A stretch of DNA of 23,788 nucleotides from Micavibrio sp. UBA2020 (GCA_002334985.1 DDBY01000095.1:1-23788); one strand, 5' to 3'; shown: positions 1 through 7,606, numbered from the stretch's first letter. Notes: a model not told the origin generated them from the letters alone. Numbers and translations: made by a program.

Positions 1-326
1 TCGTCACAGTGACCTTCGACGATAACGCTGACGTTGGCGTAGGTTTTGAGCCAGGTGGCCTGACGCTCAACCGTCGCGCGGGCTTCGGCGGTCAGGTCAT
101 ACTGGTCATAGCCGAAGAAAATACGGTCGCCGACGTTGACAACGAGGTCTTGCTGGCTGCCGGGAACGACGCCATTGGCCGTATCGACACCTTGCGAGAT
201 TTGGGTACGGTCAGCGGCGTTCAGATCGCCTTCGCCAGCGACGCTGCCTTTGTCTTTGTTGGTGCAAGCACCGAGCATCAGCACAACGGCAAGCATGCTC
301 ATGAATTTCGTAGTACGGCCACGCAT
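1..326 (-). CDS. pal: Peptidoglycan-associated lipoprotein Pal (N-terminal part, cut by window edge)
   Basis: Pal is an outer-membrane lipoprotein that binds peptidoglycan through an OmpA-like domain and works with TolB, TolA, TolQ and TolR in envelope integrity and constriction during division. The first 108 residues are visible. They show a short charged N-terminus, a hydrophobic stretch and a lipobox ending LMLGAC, so Cys21 is the predicted lipidated residue. A polar linker follows, then the start of the OmpA-like domain (VGDRIFFGYDQYDL, then VIVEGHCD at the cut), matching the EGHCDERG-type signature of alphaproteobacterial Pal. The ATG at 326 has a strong ribosome-binding site, AGAGGAG (complement of 335-341). 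The upstream neighbour is a helicase gene on the other strand, not tolB, so pal appears to be transcribed from its own promoter. The C-terminal remainder lies outside the window. Confidence 0.93.
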   Translation of the reverse strand, partial: MRGRTTKFMSMLAVVLMLGACTNKDKGSVAGEGDLNAADRTQISQGVDTANGVVPGSQQDLVVNVGDRIFFGYDQYDLTAEARATVERQATWLKTYANVSVIVEGHCD

Positions 327-350
327 TATTAAAACTCCTCTGGATGTAAA

Positions 351-400
351 AAGCCCGCCTTGGGCTGTCCGTCATATTTATACCTGCCCATGGCGGGCTT
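351..400. repeat. Inverted repeat and compact hairpin in the pal leader/promoter
   Basis: AAGCCCGCC (351-359) and GGCGGGCTT (392-400) are perfect 9-base inverted arms, 32 bases apart, flanking the -10 box of the pal promoter. On the minus strand a tighter hairpin also forms, AGCCC-AAGGC-GGGCT followed by TTTTT, which resembles an intrinsic terminator but would sit at the very 5' end of the pal transcript. It could be an operator, an mRNA-stabilising 5' stem or a leaky attenuator. The sequence does not decide between these. Confidence 0.45.
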
Positions 401-404
401 ACAA
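377..404 (-). promoter_or_regulatory. Probable sigma-70-type promoter of pal
   Basis: Read on the minus strand there is a TTGTAA -35 box (399-404), a 16-base spacer and a TATAAA -10 box (377-382). Transcription would begin near 370 and give a leader of about 45 nt before the pal start codon. The boxes are read by eye; the assignment to pal is inferred from orientation. Confidence 0.5.
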
Positions 405-458
405 GACCGATTTGGAAAAACAGGCGTTTTTTTGAAGATTTTCCTCTCTCCCGTCTGC

Positions 459-478
459 TATAGACAAGTATAGACAAG
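459..478. repeat. Perfect tandem 10-base repeat upstream of uvrD
   Basis: TATAGACAAG occurs twice head to tail (459-468 and 469-478) in the 267-base gap between the divergent pal and uvrD starts. Each copy holds a TATAGA hexamer that could serve as a plus-strand -10 box, but neither has a convincing -35 at 16-18 bases. One-turn spacing also fits a tandem protein-binding site. The rest of this gap holds only the pal promoter elements and the short symmetric stretch AAAAAC-AGGC-GTTTTT (416-431). Confidence 0.5.
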
Positions 479-593
479 GGGAGCGAGCGATATCTGGCAG
501 GCCAACGGTTGCCGCCGATGCCCAGTTCCCGCATGATTGCAAAAAATCAGCCCGTACCTGAAACCCTGTACCCGAAATAACGACCGAAGAGCG

Positions 594-2849
594 ATGTTGC
601 CCGAACAGACAAATCATTTTTCATATCTTGACAGTCTGAACCCCGCCCAGCGGCTGGCCGTCGAAACGCTGGACGGCCCCGTGCTGGTGCTGGCGGGCGC
701 GGGCACGGGCAAGACCCGCGTGCTGACCACGCGCCTTGGCCATTTGCTGACCACAGGACGCGCGGGCCCTGCGCAAATTCTGGCCGTGACCTTCACCAAC
801 AAGGCGGCGGCGGAAATGAAACACCGCGTCTCCAGCATGCTGGGCGGTCGCCCTGTGGAGGGCTGGTGGCTCGGCACATTCCACAGTCTTTGTGCGCGCA
901 TGCTGCGCCGCCATGCGGAGCGCGTGGGACTGAAAACCAACTTCACCATTCTGGACGAAGACGACCAGCTGCGCTTGATAAAACAGCTGGCGGAGGCGGA
1001 AAACATCGACGCCAAAAAATGCCCGCCGCGGCTTTTGCTGTCGGTCATTTCCCGCTGGAAAGACCGCGCGCAAACGCCGGAGCAAATCACGCAGGCCGAC
1101 GGCGGCGACATCGCCGACGGGAAGCTGCCGCGGCTTTATGCGCAGTATCAGGAACGCCTGCGTATTCTCAACGCCTGCGATTTTGGCGACTTGCTGATGC
1201 ATTGCGTCAGCATTTTGCGCGACCCGAAAAACGCCGACGTGCTGCAGGACTATCAAAACCGCTTCAAATACATTCTGGTCGATGAATATCAGGACACCAA
1301 CGTCGCGCAATATATGTGGCTGCGGCTTTTGGCGCAGACGCGCAAAAATATCTGCTGCGTCGGCGACGACGACCAGTCCATTTACGGCTGGCGCGGGGCG
1401 GAGATTGGCAACATCCTGCGCTTTGAACAGGATTTTCCCGGCGCAACCGTGGTGCGGCTGGAACAAAACTACCGCTCCACCAAAAACATCCTCGCTGCTG
1501 CAAACGGCGTTATCGCGCATAACCGCGGGCGGCTCGGCAAAGAGCTTTGGAGCGCCGACGAAGACGGCGAGCCCGTGCATCTGCGCGGCGTATGGGATGG
1601 CGCGCAGGAAGCGCAAACCATCGCTGGCGACATCGAGTCCCTGCAGCGCAAGGGTGTGAAGCTCGGCAGTATGGCCATTCTGGTGCGCGCCGGTTTTCAG
1701 ACGCGCGAGTTTGAAGAGCGTTTCATCCGCGAAAGCATCCCCTACCGCGTTATCGGGGGCCTGCGATTTTACGAGCGTCAGGAAATCCGCGACGCCATCG
1801 CCTATATGCGCGTCACAGTGCAGCCGGATGACGACCTTGCGCTCCAGCGCATCATCAACGTGCCCAAACGCGGTATCGGCGATGCAACGATGCAGGTATT
1901 GCACAGCTATGCACGCGCACAGAACATTTCACTTTTCGGCGCGCTCAGACGGCTGCTTGAAACCGATGAATTCAAACCGAAAGTAAAGCAAACACTGACC
2001 TCGCTTGTCGGCGATTTCGACCGCTGGCGATTGCAGCTGCGCGAGCTTACGCAAGGAGAGCTTGCGGGTATTATCCTTGATGAAAGCGGCTATACCGGCA
2101 TGTGGCAGGCGGATAAATCGCCGGAAGCTGCAGGACGGCTTGAAAACCTCAAGGAATTCGTCGCGGCGCTGGAGGAATTCGAGAGCATGGAAAGCTTCCT
2201 CGAACACGTCGCGCTGGTCATGGAAAATCAGGAACAGCAGGGCGCGGACATGGTATCGGTCATGACGCTGCACAGCGCCAAGGGACTGGAATTCGACGTC
2301 GTGTTCCTGCCGGGCTGGGAAGAAGGCGTTTTCCCAAGCCAGCGCACCATGGATGAAAACGGCATCACGGGGCTGGAGGAAGAGCGCCGCCTTGCCTACG
2401 TCGGCATTACCCGCGCACGCAAACGCGCCACGATTTCATTCGCCGCGAACCGCGTTATTTACGGCAGCTGGACATCCTGCCTGCCGTCGCGTTTTATTGA
2501 CGAGCTACCGAAGGAACATATCGACACCGTGGTTGAAACCGGCCTCAGCCCGCAAAGCGGCGGGTTCGGCGGCGGCTACGGCGGCGGCAATTATGGCGGC
2601 GGCGGTTTTAGCGGTGGCAGCGCAGCCGGTTTTCGCGGGCGCAGGGCGGAATTGGCCGACAGCGGCATATCGCAAGTCAGCCCGCATCTGGAATCCGAAG
2701 GCGGCTTTGCCCCCGGCGACCGCGTTTTTCACCAGAAATTCGGCCCCGGCACCGTGGTATCGACAGACCGCGACAAGCTTGACATCAAATTCGACAAGGC
2801 CGGACGCAAAAAAATCATGGACAGTTTCGTGACCAAAGAGAAGAATTGA
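594..2849 (+). CDS. uvrD: ATP-dependent DNA helicase UvrD/PcrA
   Basis: This is a superfamily 1A 3'-5' DNA helicase that unwinds DNA in nucleotide-excision repair and mismatch repair and clears stalled complexes. All hallmark motifs are present: Q-motif glutamine 19 in LNPAQR, Walker A AGAGTGKT (34-41), TFTNKAAAEM (66-75), motif II VDEYQDT (229-235), motif III VGDDDQSIYGWRGA (256-269), motif IV LEQNYRS (289-295), motif V VMTLHSAKGLEFDVVF (556-571) and motif VI AYVGITRAR (601-609). A glycine-rich linker (about 656-680) precedes a C-terminal Tudor-like domain (GDRVFHQKFGPGTVV, about 708-722). The 751-residue length is normal. I chose ATG 594, preceded by GAAGAG. An in-frame TTG at 537 would add 19 residues of poor similarity to the family. 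UvrD versus PcrA naming is arbitrary here. Confidence 0.95.
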   Translation: MLPEQTNHFSYLDSLNPAQRLAVETLDGPVLVLAGAGTGKTRVLTTRLGHLLTTGRAGPAQILAVTFTNKAAAEMKHRVSSMLGGRPVEGWWLGTFHSLCARMLRRHAERVGLKTNFTILDEDDQLRLIKQLAEAENIDAKKCPPRLLLSVISRWKDRAQTPEQITQADGGDIADGKLPRLYAQYQERLRILNACDFGDLLMHCVSILRDPKNADVLQDYQNRFKYILVDEYQDTNVAQYMWLRLLAQTRKNICCVGDDDQSIYGWRGAEIGNILRFEQDFPGATVVRLEQNYRSTKNILAAANGVIAHNRGRLGKELWSADEDGEPVHLRGVWDGAQEAQTIAGDIESLQRKGVKLGSMAILVRAGFQTREFEERFIRESIPYRVIGGLRFYERQEIRDAIAYMRVTVQPDDDLALQRIINVPKRGIGDATMQVLHSYARAQNISLFGALRRLLETDEFKPKVKQTLTSLVGDFDRWRLQLRELTQGELAGIILDESGYTGMWQADKSPEAAGRLENLKEFVAALEEFESMESFLEHVALVMENQEQQGADMVSVMTLHSAKGLEFDVVFLPGWEEGVFPSQRTMDENGITGLEEERRLAYVGITRARKRATISFAANRVIYGSWTSCLPSRFIDELPKEHIDTVVETGLSPQSGGFGGGYGGGNYGGGGFSGGSAAGFRGRRAELADSGISQVSPHLESEGGFAPGDRVFHQKFGPGTVVSTDRDKLDIKFDKAGRKKIMDSFVTKEKN

Positions 2850-2872
2850 CTTTATAAAACGGCGCCTATTTT
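2846..2872 (+). promoter_or_regulatory. Candidate promoter of the NDUFA9-like gene
   Basis: TTGACT (2846-2851) overlaps the uvrD stop codon, with TATTTT (2867-2872) 15 bases downstream. The spacer is short, so this is a weak candidate. The 54-base gap is AT-rich and has no clear terminator, so read-through from uvrD is equally possible. Confidence 0.3.
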
Positions 2873-2903
2873 AAAGACTGCAAAATATTTTTCAGGAAGA
2901 GCC

Positions 2904-3854
2904 ATGGCACGCAAACGCAATATCATCACCATTTTTGGCGGCACGGGTTTTTTGGGGCGGCATATCGTGCAGACGCTGGCGCAAAGCGATGTTACCGCGC
3001 AAATTCGCATCGCCACACGCAGCCCTGCACGCGCATCGCTTTTGAAGCCCTGCGGCGGTGTCGGGCAGGTGGTGCCGATATCCTGCGACGTGCATGACGG
3101 CCAGAGCGTCGCGCGCGCGGTTGCGGGCAGCACGCATGTCATCAACCTGATTGGTATCCTTTATGAACGCGGCGGCAAAAACAGTTTCGACGCGTTGCAT
3201 CATCTGGCCGCGCAGCGTATCGCGCGTGCGGCGGCAGACGCGGGCGTGCGCCAGTTTTTGCACGTCTCCGCCATCGGCGCATCGCCGCGCGCGGCTTCGC
3301 GCTATGCCCAAAGCAAAGCTGCGGGCGAAGACGCCGTGCATCGCGCTTTCCCAAGCGCCGTCATTTTGCGGCCGAGCCTTGTTTTCGGCCCCGAAGATGA
3401 CTTTTTCAACCGCTTCGCCCGCATGGCGCGGATAAGCCCCGTACTGCCGCTGGTCATGGGCGGGCGCACCAAATTCCAGCCCGTTTATGTCGGTGACATC
3501 GCCCGCGCCATCCGCACAGTGGCCGCGAGCGACGCCCCCGAAAAACACGCGGGCAAAACGTACGAGCTGGGCGGGCCGCAGGTTTACAGTTTTCGCGAAC
3601 TTCTGGACATCACGCTTGCCGCCACGAACCGCAAGCGATGCTTTGTGCCCCTGCCCGCGCCCCTCGCCACGGCGGTGGGCTTTGCCGCCGCGATATGTCC
3701 GCGCCCGCCGCTGACCGTTGACCAGGTGCGCAGCCTGAAGCAAGACAATGTCGCGTCCGGCCAGCATCCGGGCTTTGCCGATTTGGGGCTGGAGCCCACG
3801 GCACTGGGCGCTATTTTGCCGCTTTATTTGGACAAGTACCGCAAAACCTGCTGA
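2904..3854 (+). CDS. NAD(P)-binding protein of the complex I NDUFA9 subunit type (atypical SDR)
   Basis: The protein is a 316-residue Rossmann-fold member of the extended/atypical short-chain dehydrogenase superfamily, closest by eye to the NDUFA9-like (39 kDa) accessory subunit of respiratory complex I found in alphaproteobacteria and mitochondria. The nucleotide-binding glycine motif GGTGFLG lies at residues 12-18 after strand NIITIF. VSAIGAS (121-127) and Tyr134-x3-Lys138 (YAQSK) fill the catalytic SDR positions, and ILRPSLVFGPEDDFFNRF (154-171) is typical of the family. NDUFA9 is thought to bind NADPH structurally and stabilise complex I rather than catalyse a reaction. ATG 2904 has a good site, AGGAAGAG (2894-2901). 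No other complex I genes are in the window. A general NAD-dependent epimerase role cannot be excluded. Confidence 0.8.
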   Translation: MARKRNIITIFGGTGFLGRHIVQTLAQSDVTAQIRIATRSPARASLLKPCGGVGQVVPISCDVHDGQSVARAVAGSTHVINLIGILYERGGKNSFDALHHLAAQRIARAAADAGVRQFLHVSAIGASPRAASRYAQSKAAGEDAVHRAFPSAVILRPSLVFGPEDDFFNRFARMARISPVLPLVMGGRTKFQPVYVGDIARAIRTVAASDAPEKHAGKTYELGGPQVYSFRELLDITLAATNRKRCFVPLPAPLATAVGFAAAICPRPPLTVDQVRSLKQDNVASGQHPGFADLGLEPTALGAILPLYLDKYRKTC

Positions 3855-3882
3855 TTTTTTAACTTTACGGAAATAAAACACT

Positions 3883-3912
3883 CTGGCATTTCTAGCGCCG
3901 CGGCGATATGAT
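3883..3912 (+). promoter_or_regulatory. Candidate promoter of surA-rsmA
   Basis: CTGGCA (3883-3888), an 18-base spacer and TATGAT (3907-3912) match sigma-70 boxes at four and five of six positions. Transcription would start near 3919, about 36 nt before the surA start. The palindrome CGCCGCGGCG (3896-3905) fills the spacer and might bind a regulator. Confidence 0.35.
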
Positions 3913-3954
3913 GCCGCCAACGCCTAAACCAGACGACCAACCAAGGAACACGCC

Positions 3955-5115
3955 GTGACGCTGACACTTCGCCTTGCCCTGCTCGCCACCTGCGCCGCCC
4001 TTATGCTGGGCGCGCCCGCCGATGCGTCCGCCGCAAAATCCAAAAAGCAGCCCGCCGCCGCGCAGCCGCAAAACCGTATCGGCATCGCCGCCGTGGTCAA
4101 CGACGACATTATTACCTTCAGCGACATCGAAGACCGCATGCGTCTTTACATGCTGGGCGCGCCCAAAAAACTGCCGGAAGAAGCCAAGCAACGCGTCCTG
4201 CAACAGGCGATGTACCGCCTTGTCGATGAAAAACTGCAAATGCAGGAAGCAAACGCGCTCAACATCCGCGTCGCCGATGCCGATATCGCGCGCGGTTTCG
4301 CCAGCATCGCCGCGCAAAACAAGATGGAGCCGGAGCAATTCGGCGAAGAGTTAAAGCGTGCAGGCATCAACCTTGATACGCTGCAGGAGCAAATCCGCGC
4401 CGAAATCGCATGGTCGCAAGTGGTGCGCCGCAAGCTGCGCCCGCAAATCGTGATTTCAGAAACCGAAATCGACAGCGAAGTGGACCGTCTGCAACGCTCC
4501 TCCGGCCGCATGGAATTCCGCATCGCCGAAATTTTCCTGCCTTTCGAGGGGGACGCGAGCGAGAAAAACGCCCGCGAACTGGCAGAGAGGCTGTCAAATG
4601 AAATCCGCCGCGGCGCGCCGTTTTCGCAAATTGCGCGCGAATATTCCGAAGCCCCTGGCGCTGCCACGGGCGGCGACCTTGGCTGGATTGAAGAAGGCAC
4701 ACTGTCCGGCGACCTCAACAGCGCCATCGCTGCGCTGAAACCGGGACAGCTGAGCGCGCCCATCCGCGCCGACAAAGGTTACCACCTGCTGTTCCTGCGC
4801 GATGCGCGCGAGAAAGGCCTGCCCGCGCCGCGCGCGGCCGCAGCCCCCGAAGCCACCCCTGCGGAAGAAAAGCCCCGCCCCTCGCTGGTAACCAGCGAAG
4901 GCCCCGCGCCCGAGATGCCGCCGCAGGCATCGAACGATACGCCGAAGGTTATCGAACCCTCGGCAGCTGCATCACCCGAAGTCGCAAAGGCGACCGCCGG
5001 CGAAGTTGCCCGCGAAGAAATCGCCACACGCCTTGGCACGCAGCGGCTGGAGCAAATGGCCGAGCGTTATTTGCACGACCTGCGTGCGACGGCTTTCATC
5101 GAACAGCGTTTTTGA
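3955..5115 (+). CDS. surA: Periplasmic chaperone / peptidyl-prolyl isomerase SurA
   Basis: SurA escorts outer-membrane beta-barrel proteins across the periplasm to the BAM complex. The 386-residue product starts with a signal peptide (hydrophobic LRLALLATCAALMLGA, likely cleaved near ASA-A at 24-27). A SurA N-terminal chaperone domain follows (about 41-165, opening with the typical VVNDDIITFSDIEDR), then one parvulin domain (about 186-283; GGDLGWIEEGTL at 239-250). A proline/alanine-rich segment (about 289-345) and a short C-terminal helix resume the chaperone fold. E. coli SurA has two parvulin domains, so this is the single-parvulin form common in alphaproteobacteria. The start is GTG 3955 with AAGGA at 3943-3947. 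The rsmA start lies 3 nt after its stop. The usual neighbours lptD and pdxA are absent. Confidence 0.9.
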   Translation: MTLTLRLALLATCAALMLGAPADASAAKSKKQPAAAQPQNRIGIAAVVNDDIITFSDIEDRMRLYMLGAPKKLPEEAKQRVLQQAMYRLVDEKLQMQEANALNIRVADADIARGFASIAAQNKMEPEQFGEELKRAGINLDTLQEQIRAEIAWSQVVRRKLRPQIVISETEIDSEVDRLQRSSGRMEFRIAEIFLPFEGDASEKNARELAERLSNEIRRGAPFSQIAREYSEAPGAATGGDLGWIEEGTLSGDLNSAIAALKPGQLSAPIRADKGYHLLFLRDAREKGLPAPRAAAAPEATPAEEKPRPSLVTSEGPAPEMPPQASNDTPKVIEPSAAASPEVAKATAGEVAREEIATRLGTQRLEQMAERYLHDLRATAFIEQRF

Positions 5116-5118
5116 TGA

Positions 5119-6000
5119 ATGACGCCGCAGACGCCTGACGACATCGCAAGCCCCCGCGAAAACGCCATCGACGCGCTGCCGCCGCTGCGCGAAACGATTG
5201 CGCGGCATGAACTGAACGCCAAGAAAAACCTTGGCCAGAATTTCCTGCTCGACCTCAATCTGACAGAACGCATTGCACGCAGCGCGGGCAGCCTTGCCGG
5301 AAAAAACGTGATTGAAATCGGCCCCGGTCCCGGCGGCCTGACGCGCGCATTGTGCAAAAGTGGCGCGGCGCATGTCTATGCCGTCGAGCGTGATGACCGC
5401 TGCGTCGCGGCACTGGCGGAGCTTTCCGCCGCCGCCGGGGGCATGCTCAGCATCATTCCCGACGATGCGCTGAAAATTGATTATGCCGCGCTCTGCCCCG
5501 CGCCGCGCGCGCTGGTGGCGAACCTGCCTTATAACATCGCAACCGTGCTGCTGCTCGGCTGGCTTGAAAACGCGCAGATGTTCGACAGCATGACACTGAT
5601 GTTCCAAAAAGAAGTGGCGGAGCGCATTGTGGCCGCACCGCGCAGCAAGGATTACGGCCGCCTCAGCGTTATCACGCAGTGGCTGTGCGATGCGTATAAA
5701 GTATTCGACATTCCGCCGTCCGCCTTCACCCCGCCGCCGAAGGTGACCTCCAGCGTTGTGCATATCGTGCCGAAAAAGAACCGCACGGACAGCGTGCCCC
5801 TCGGCGTCATGGAACGCCTGACCGCCGCCGCCTTCGGCCAGCGGCGCAAGATGCTGCGCCAAAGTCTGAAATCACTGGGCGTTGATGAAACGCAGCTTTT
5901 GGAAAAATCCGGCATCGCGGGCACGGCGCGGGCGGAGGAAATAAACATCGCCGGCTTCGTGCGCATGGCCGAAGTCCTGCAAACGCTTCAGAAAAAATAA
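5119..6000 (+). CDS. rsmA: 16S rRNA adenine dimethyltransferase RsmA (KsgA)
   Basis: RsmA uses S-adenosylmethionine to dimethylate two adjacent adenosines near the 3' end of 16S rRNA (A1518 and A1519 in E. coli) during late 30S assembly. The 293-residue protein shows [11 protein letters not shown] (36-45), the SAM-binding motif [10 protein letters not shown] (66-75), acidic VERDDR (89-94) and the catalytic NLPYNIAT (135-142), all diagnostic. [16 protein letters not shown] (199-214) is the usual later motif. The ATG at 5119 is 3 nt past the surA stop and has no obvious ribosome-binding site, so translation is probably coupled to surA. The N-terminus carries about 20 residues of extension before the conserved fold, which is common in alphaproteobacteria. 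Its stop is only 4 bases from the convergent gmk stop, with no hairpin between them. Confidence 0.94.
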   Translation: MTPQTPDDIASPRENAIDALPPLRETIARHELNAKKNLGQNFLLDLNLTERIARSAGSLAGKNVIEIGPGPGGLTRALCKSGAAHVYAVERDDRCVAALAELSAAAGGMLSIIPDDALKIDYAALCPAPRALVANLPYNIATVLLLGWLENAQMFDSMTLMFQKEVAERIVAAPRSKDYGRLSVITQWLCDAYKVFDIPPSAFTPPPKVTSSVVHIVPKKNRTDSVPLGVMERLTAAAFGQRRKMLRQSLKSLGVDETQLLEKSGIAGTARAEEINIAGFVRMAEVLQTLQKK

Positions 6001-6004
6001 GAAA

Positions 6005-6676
6005 TTACGGCTTCAGCGTTTCGACAAAAGCGTCAACATCCATCAGGCGCGTGCGGCGCGTGCGCTCCGCTTCCAGAATGGCGCGCACCTGCGCAATCGT
6101 GTCTTGCAGGTCGTTGTTGACGATGACGTAGTCGAATTCCTTGTAGTGGGAAATTTCGTCCCGCGCCTTGCCGAGGCGGCGTTCGATTTCCTCTTCGCTG
6201 TCCTGCTTACGTCCATGCAGGCGGTCGGCCAGCGTCGTCCATGACGGCGGCAGCAAAAAGACGGAAACAACATCGGCAGGCGCGGTTTCGCTCAGCTTGC
6301 GGTTGCCCTGCCAATCGATGTCGAACAGCACGTCGCGGCCTTCGCTCAAGGCCTTTTCAACCGGCGCGCGCGGCGTGCCATAGAGGTAGTTGTTGTAAAC
6401 CAGCGCATGTTCCAGCATGTCGCCCTTGGCGATTTGCTCTTCGAAATTTTCGCGGCTGACGAAATAGTAATGGGTGCCGTCCACTTCGCCCGGACGCATG
6501 GCGCGGGTGGTGGCGGAGACAGAAATCATGGTTTGCGCATCTTGTTCGGCAATGGCGCGGCTGACCGTGGTCTTGCCGCCGCCGGGCGGGGATGCCAGCA
6601 CCAGCATAATCCCGCGACGCTTCAGCGTCGAAGCCTTGGGTGCGGGAAACGTCGTGATGCTTGCTGCTGCCATCAT
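6005..6676 (-). CDS. gmk: Guanylate kinase
   Basis: Guanylate kinase phosphorylates GMP to GDP with ATP, feeding GTP and (p)ppGpp pools. The 223-residue protein carries VSATTRAMRPGEVDGTHYYF (53-72), NNYLYGTP (95-102), FDIDWQG (118-124) and RRLGKARDEISHYKEFDYVI (166-185), the standard GMP-binding and lid signatures. The phosphate-binding loop reads ASPPGGGKT (28-36), where the usual form is (S)APSGAGK(S/T); the serine is replaced by proline. Lysine 35 and Thr36 are kept. The start is the first of two adjacent ATGs (6676 or 6673), with only a weak purine-rich AAAGAAAG upstream. The same frame stays open far upstream, antisense to the SDR gene, but that part has no kinase similarity. A promoter candidate lies at 6719-6747. 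Confidence 0.93.
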   Translation of the reverse strand: MMAAASITTFPAPKASTLKRRGIMLVLASPPGGGKTTVSRAIAEQDAQTMISVSATTRAMRPGEVDGTHYYFVSRENFEEQIAKGDMLEHALVYNNYLYGTPRAPVEKALSEGRDVLFDIDWQGNRKLSETAPADVVSVFLLPPSWTTLADRLHGRKQDSEEEIERRLGKARDEISHYKEFDYVIVNNDLQDTIAQVRAILEAERTRRTRLMDVDAFVETLKP

Positions 6677-6718
6677 CTTTCTTTTACACTTGCGCTGTGA
6701 GAATCTTGCTGGAGACTT

Positions 6719-6747
6719 GTTATAACCCGCACCCCCGCCGGATACAA
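6719..6747 (-). promoter_or_regulatory. Probable gmk promoter
   Basis: On the minus strand TTGTAT (6742-6747), a 17-base spacer and TATAAC (6719-6724) form a fair sigma-70 promoter. It predicts a start near 6712 and a leader of about 36 nt before gmk. GTTATAAC is palindromic, so a -10-like box also exists on the plus strand for the divergent SDR gene, but without a clear -35. Confidence 0.45.
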
Positions 6748-6784
6748 GCACGCAGCCCCGCCGCAGCCCCGAAAGATTTATGAT

Positions 6785-7540
6785 ATGACAAATGAAAAGA
6801 CCGTTCTGATTACCGGCGCATCCAGCGGCATTGGTCATGCCCTTGCCCTTAGTTATGCCGCGCGCGGCACGCGCCTGCTGCTGACAGGCCGCGACCTGAA
6901 CCGGCTGGAGCGCGTGGCCAGCGATTGCCGCACCCGCGGGGCGGAGGCCGACATCAGCACCGTGCCCGTCACCGACCGCCTCGGCTTCGAAGCGCAAATC
7001 GAAAAATGGGACGATGCCCACCCCATCGATATCGTGATTGCGAATGCAGGCATTTCCGGCGGCAGCAGCGCGGGGGCAGGATTTTACGGCATCATGCACA
7101 CCAATCTGGACGGTACGCTGCACACCGTCATGCCGCTGATTGAGCGCATGAAGGCGCGCAAAAGCGGGCATATCGCGCTCATGAGTTCCATGGCGGGGTG
7201 GCGCGGCATGCCGAACGCCCCCGCCTACAGCGTCAGCAAAATGGCCGTGCGCGCGCTGGGCGAAGCGCTGCGCCCGCTGCTGGCGCCCGATGGCGTCAAA
7301 GTATCCGTGATATTCCCGGGCTTCATCAAAACGCCGCTGACGGATGTGAACAATTTCACCATGCCGTTTTTGATGGACGCCGACGAAGCCGCCGCCTGCA
7401 TCAAAAAAGGCATCGACAAAAACCGCGCGCGCATCGCCTTTCCGCTGCCGATGCTTATTCTGTCGCGCCTTGTCGCCGCGCTGCCGTTGTGCATAGGCGA
7501 CCGCATTCTGGCGCGCGCGCCGAAAAAACCCGGTTCTTAA
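6785..7540 (+). CDS. Classical short-chain dehydrogenase/reductase, substrate unknown
   Basis: This is a 251-residue NAD(P)-dependent oxidoreductase. The cofactor motif TGASSGIG lies at 10-17, NAG at 87-89, structural Asn107, catalytic Ser135 (LMSSMAG), Tyr148 and Lys152 (YSVSK), and the FPGFIKTPL segment (about 178-186) follows. The catalytic tetrad is therefore complete. Arg36 after the second strand (LLLTGRD) favours NADP(H), as an inference. The C-terminus (about 217-240) is hydrophobic (LPMLILSRLVAALPLCIG) and may associate with the membrane, as in several lipid-acting SDRs. The ATG at 6785 is preceded by a weak GAAAGA site. It stands alone, divergent from gmk and convergent with homospermidine synthase 1 across a shared terminator. 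Substrate and pathway cannot be told from sequence. Confidence 0.85.
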   Translation: MTNEKTVLITGASSGIGHALALSYAARGTRLLLTGRDLNRLERVASDCRTRGAEADISTVPVTDRLGFEAQIEKWDDAHPIDIVIANAGISGGSSAGAGFYGIMHTNLDGTLHTVMPLIERMKARKSGHIALMSSMAGWRGMPNAPAYSVSKMAVRALGEALRPLLAPDGVKVSVIFPGFIKTPLTDVNNFTMPFLMDADEAAACIKKGIDKNRARIAFPLPMLILSRLVAALPLCIGDRILARAPKKPGS

Positions 7541-7555
7541 ACAAACACGCATGCA

Positions 7556-7584
7556 AAAAGCCGCACCTGCCGGGTGCGGCTTTT
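7556..7584. terminator. Bidirectional intrinsic terminator between SDR gene and hss copy 1
   Basis: AAAAGCCGCACC (7556-7567), loop TGCCG, and GGTGCGGCTTTT (7573-7584) form a perfect 12-base stem with a T-run at each end depending on strand, so it can stop both converging transcripts. Confidence 0.88.
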
Positions 7585-7606
7585 GCTTATGCAGACGCCC
7601 TGATGC

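Noticed and set aside
537..593. Upstream TTG start for uvrD
   Set aside because: It would add 19 residues not resembling the family start. ATG 594 has a purine-rich site and gives the usual distance to the Q motif.
3882..3900. Possible sigma-54 promoter before surA (TGGCAT...)
   Set aside because: The -12 half (TTGC) is not present at the required spacing; the sigma-70 reading fits better.
6677..7552. N-terminal extension of the gmk frame, antisense through the SDR gene
   Set aside because: The extension has no similarity to guanylate kinase, covers the SDR coding region and bypasses the gmk promoter candidate; the kinase fold begins after 6676.
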